Shown: one piece after another, positions 14,126-14,535 of the stretch | Position numbering within the stretch: the stretch's first letter is position 1 | Layout: every line of letters starts with the position of its first letter | Origin: JAEYZS01 sp031374125 | Lineage (GTDB): Bacteria; Bdellovibrionota; Bdellovibrionia; Bdellovibrionales; JAEYZS01 | Direction: 5' to 3' | NCBI GenBank assembly: GCA_031374125.1 | Contig: JANMFM010000157.1 | Coordinates: 1 to 14,535 of the forward strand | Length of the DNA: 14,535 bases | Translations under genes and position numbers: made by a program | The notes under the pieces: generated by a model | What the model was told of the DNA's origin: nothing | The model's input: the letters and a program-made list of their open reading frames with translations, nothing else | The model's database searches: none

Positions 14126-14431
14126 TTAATTCTGCAAAACAATTCTTTGTCCAGATAGCTGAACAATCTGTCCTTTTGTTGGTTTTTGGAGAGACAAGCG
14201 CTTTTGAGCAATATTCTCAATCCTCTCTGGGCGCACAAGTTGAGCCAAGGTCATTTCTTGAAGACGTTTAGTCTCAGTCAGTGTTTTATGTGTCCTTGAG
14301 TCTTTTAAGAGAGAATAACCCGCTCTACGAACTTCCATTTTCATAAATACAACCGCAAGCATGGTGAAGATGATCAATCCCACGCTGATAAAAGGTTTTA
14401 TTGCTGTTGATGTTTTCACTGATGATCTCAT
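14126..14431 (-). CDS. ftsL: Cell division protein FtsL
   Basis: A 101-aa bitopic membrane protein of the size and position of FtsL, which with FtsB and FtsQ activates FtsW-FtsI at the septum. It has a short basic cytoplasmic start (MRSSVKTSTAIK), one membrane helix (about 13-30), then a helical periplasmic part (MEVRRAGYSLLK, ETKRLQEM) suited to the coiled coil with FtsB, ending in RPERIENIAQKRLSLQKP, typical of the family's C-terminal region. Sequence conservation in FtsL is poor; identity rests largely on topology and on its ATGA overlap with rsmH, the standard neighbour. Unusually ftsI does not follow. Confidence 0.87.
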   Translation of the reverse strand: MRSSVKTSTAIKPFISVGLIIFTMLAVVFMKMEVRRAGYSLLKDSRTHKTLTETKRLQEMTLAQLVRPERIENIAQKRLSLQKPTKGQIVQLSGQRIVLQN

Positions 14432-14535
14432 ACTTCTACTGTCCTCTCAAAGACTCTGAGCTTTGCACTTCGCGATCTTGGGTTGTCTTTTTGTTCCTCT
14501 TTCGAGGGTTGAATTACTTTTTTAAAAACGGGCTT
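14428..14535 (-). CDS. rsmH: 16S rRNA m4C1402 methyltransferase RsmH (MraW), C-terminal end only
   Basis: The minus-strand frame entering from the right edge encodes 35 residues and stops with TGA at 14428-14430, overlapping the ftsL ATG. It contains DNPRSRSAKLRVFER, the highly conserved C-terminal signature of RsmH, preceded by a Lys/Glu-rich segment and followed by four extra residues (TVEV). RsmH methylates N4 of C1402 in 16S rRNA and is the usual first or second gene of the dcw cluster. The rest of the gene lies outside the window. Confidence 0.9.
   Translation of the reverse strand, partial: KPVFKKVIQPSKEEQKDNPRSRSAKLRVFERTVEV

Overview
The window looks like chromosomal DNA from a Gram-negative bacterium of modest GC content, most likely a Bdellovibrio-like member of the Bdellovibrionota. 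This rests on an IHF-type DNA-binding protein, an FtsI with a C-terminal PASTA segment, many small secreted proteins of no recognised family, and several predicted exported hydrolytic enzymes. The taxonomic call is inference; no rRNA gene is present.

Left part (1-3127): an ihfB-like gene (+) meets convergently a gene for a secreted protein of unknown function (-). Divergent from the latter is a two-gene operon of an EpmA-type class II synthetase, with an unusual N-terminal OB-fold-like extension, and a GNAT acetyltransferase (ATGA overlap). A 322-bp gap (3128-3449) is not empty: it has a strong 13+4 bp hairpin, a 37-codon ORF behind a near-perfect Shine-Dalgarno sequence, and a possibly folded tail.

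Middle (3450-5956): a YedJ-like HD phosphohydrolase and a stand-alone MnmC-type methyltransferase (DUF752/MnmD) form a minus-strand operon. It diverges from a TIGR01212 radical SAM gene (YhcC/YtqA family). Because B. subtilis YtqA (MnmL) is implicated in making nm5U, the substrate of MnmC2/MnmD, this pair may complete a mixed pathway to mnm5(s2)U in tRNA.

Region 5957-9499 (+) encodes exported proteins: an HNH nuclease whose Shine-Dalgarno sequence lies in a 10-bp hairpin, a beta-propeller-like protein, a 61-aa signal-peptide protein, and a transglutaminase-like cysteine protein translationally coupled to it. An extracellular or prey-degrading role is plausible but inferred.

Right part (9514-14535) is a broken division/cell-wall (dcw) cluster on the minus strand: the 3' end of rsmH, then ftsL, then ftsI. 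ftsL and ftsI, normally adjacent, are separated by a soluble PAS histidine kinase (-) and an exported agmatine/peptidyl-arginine deiminase-like enzyme (+). murE does not follow ftsI. No tRNA, rRNA, IS element or CRISPR array was seen.
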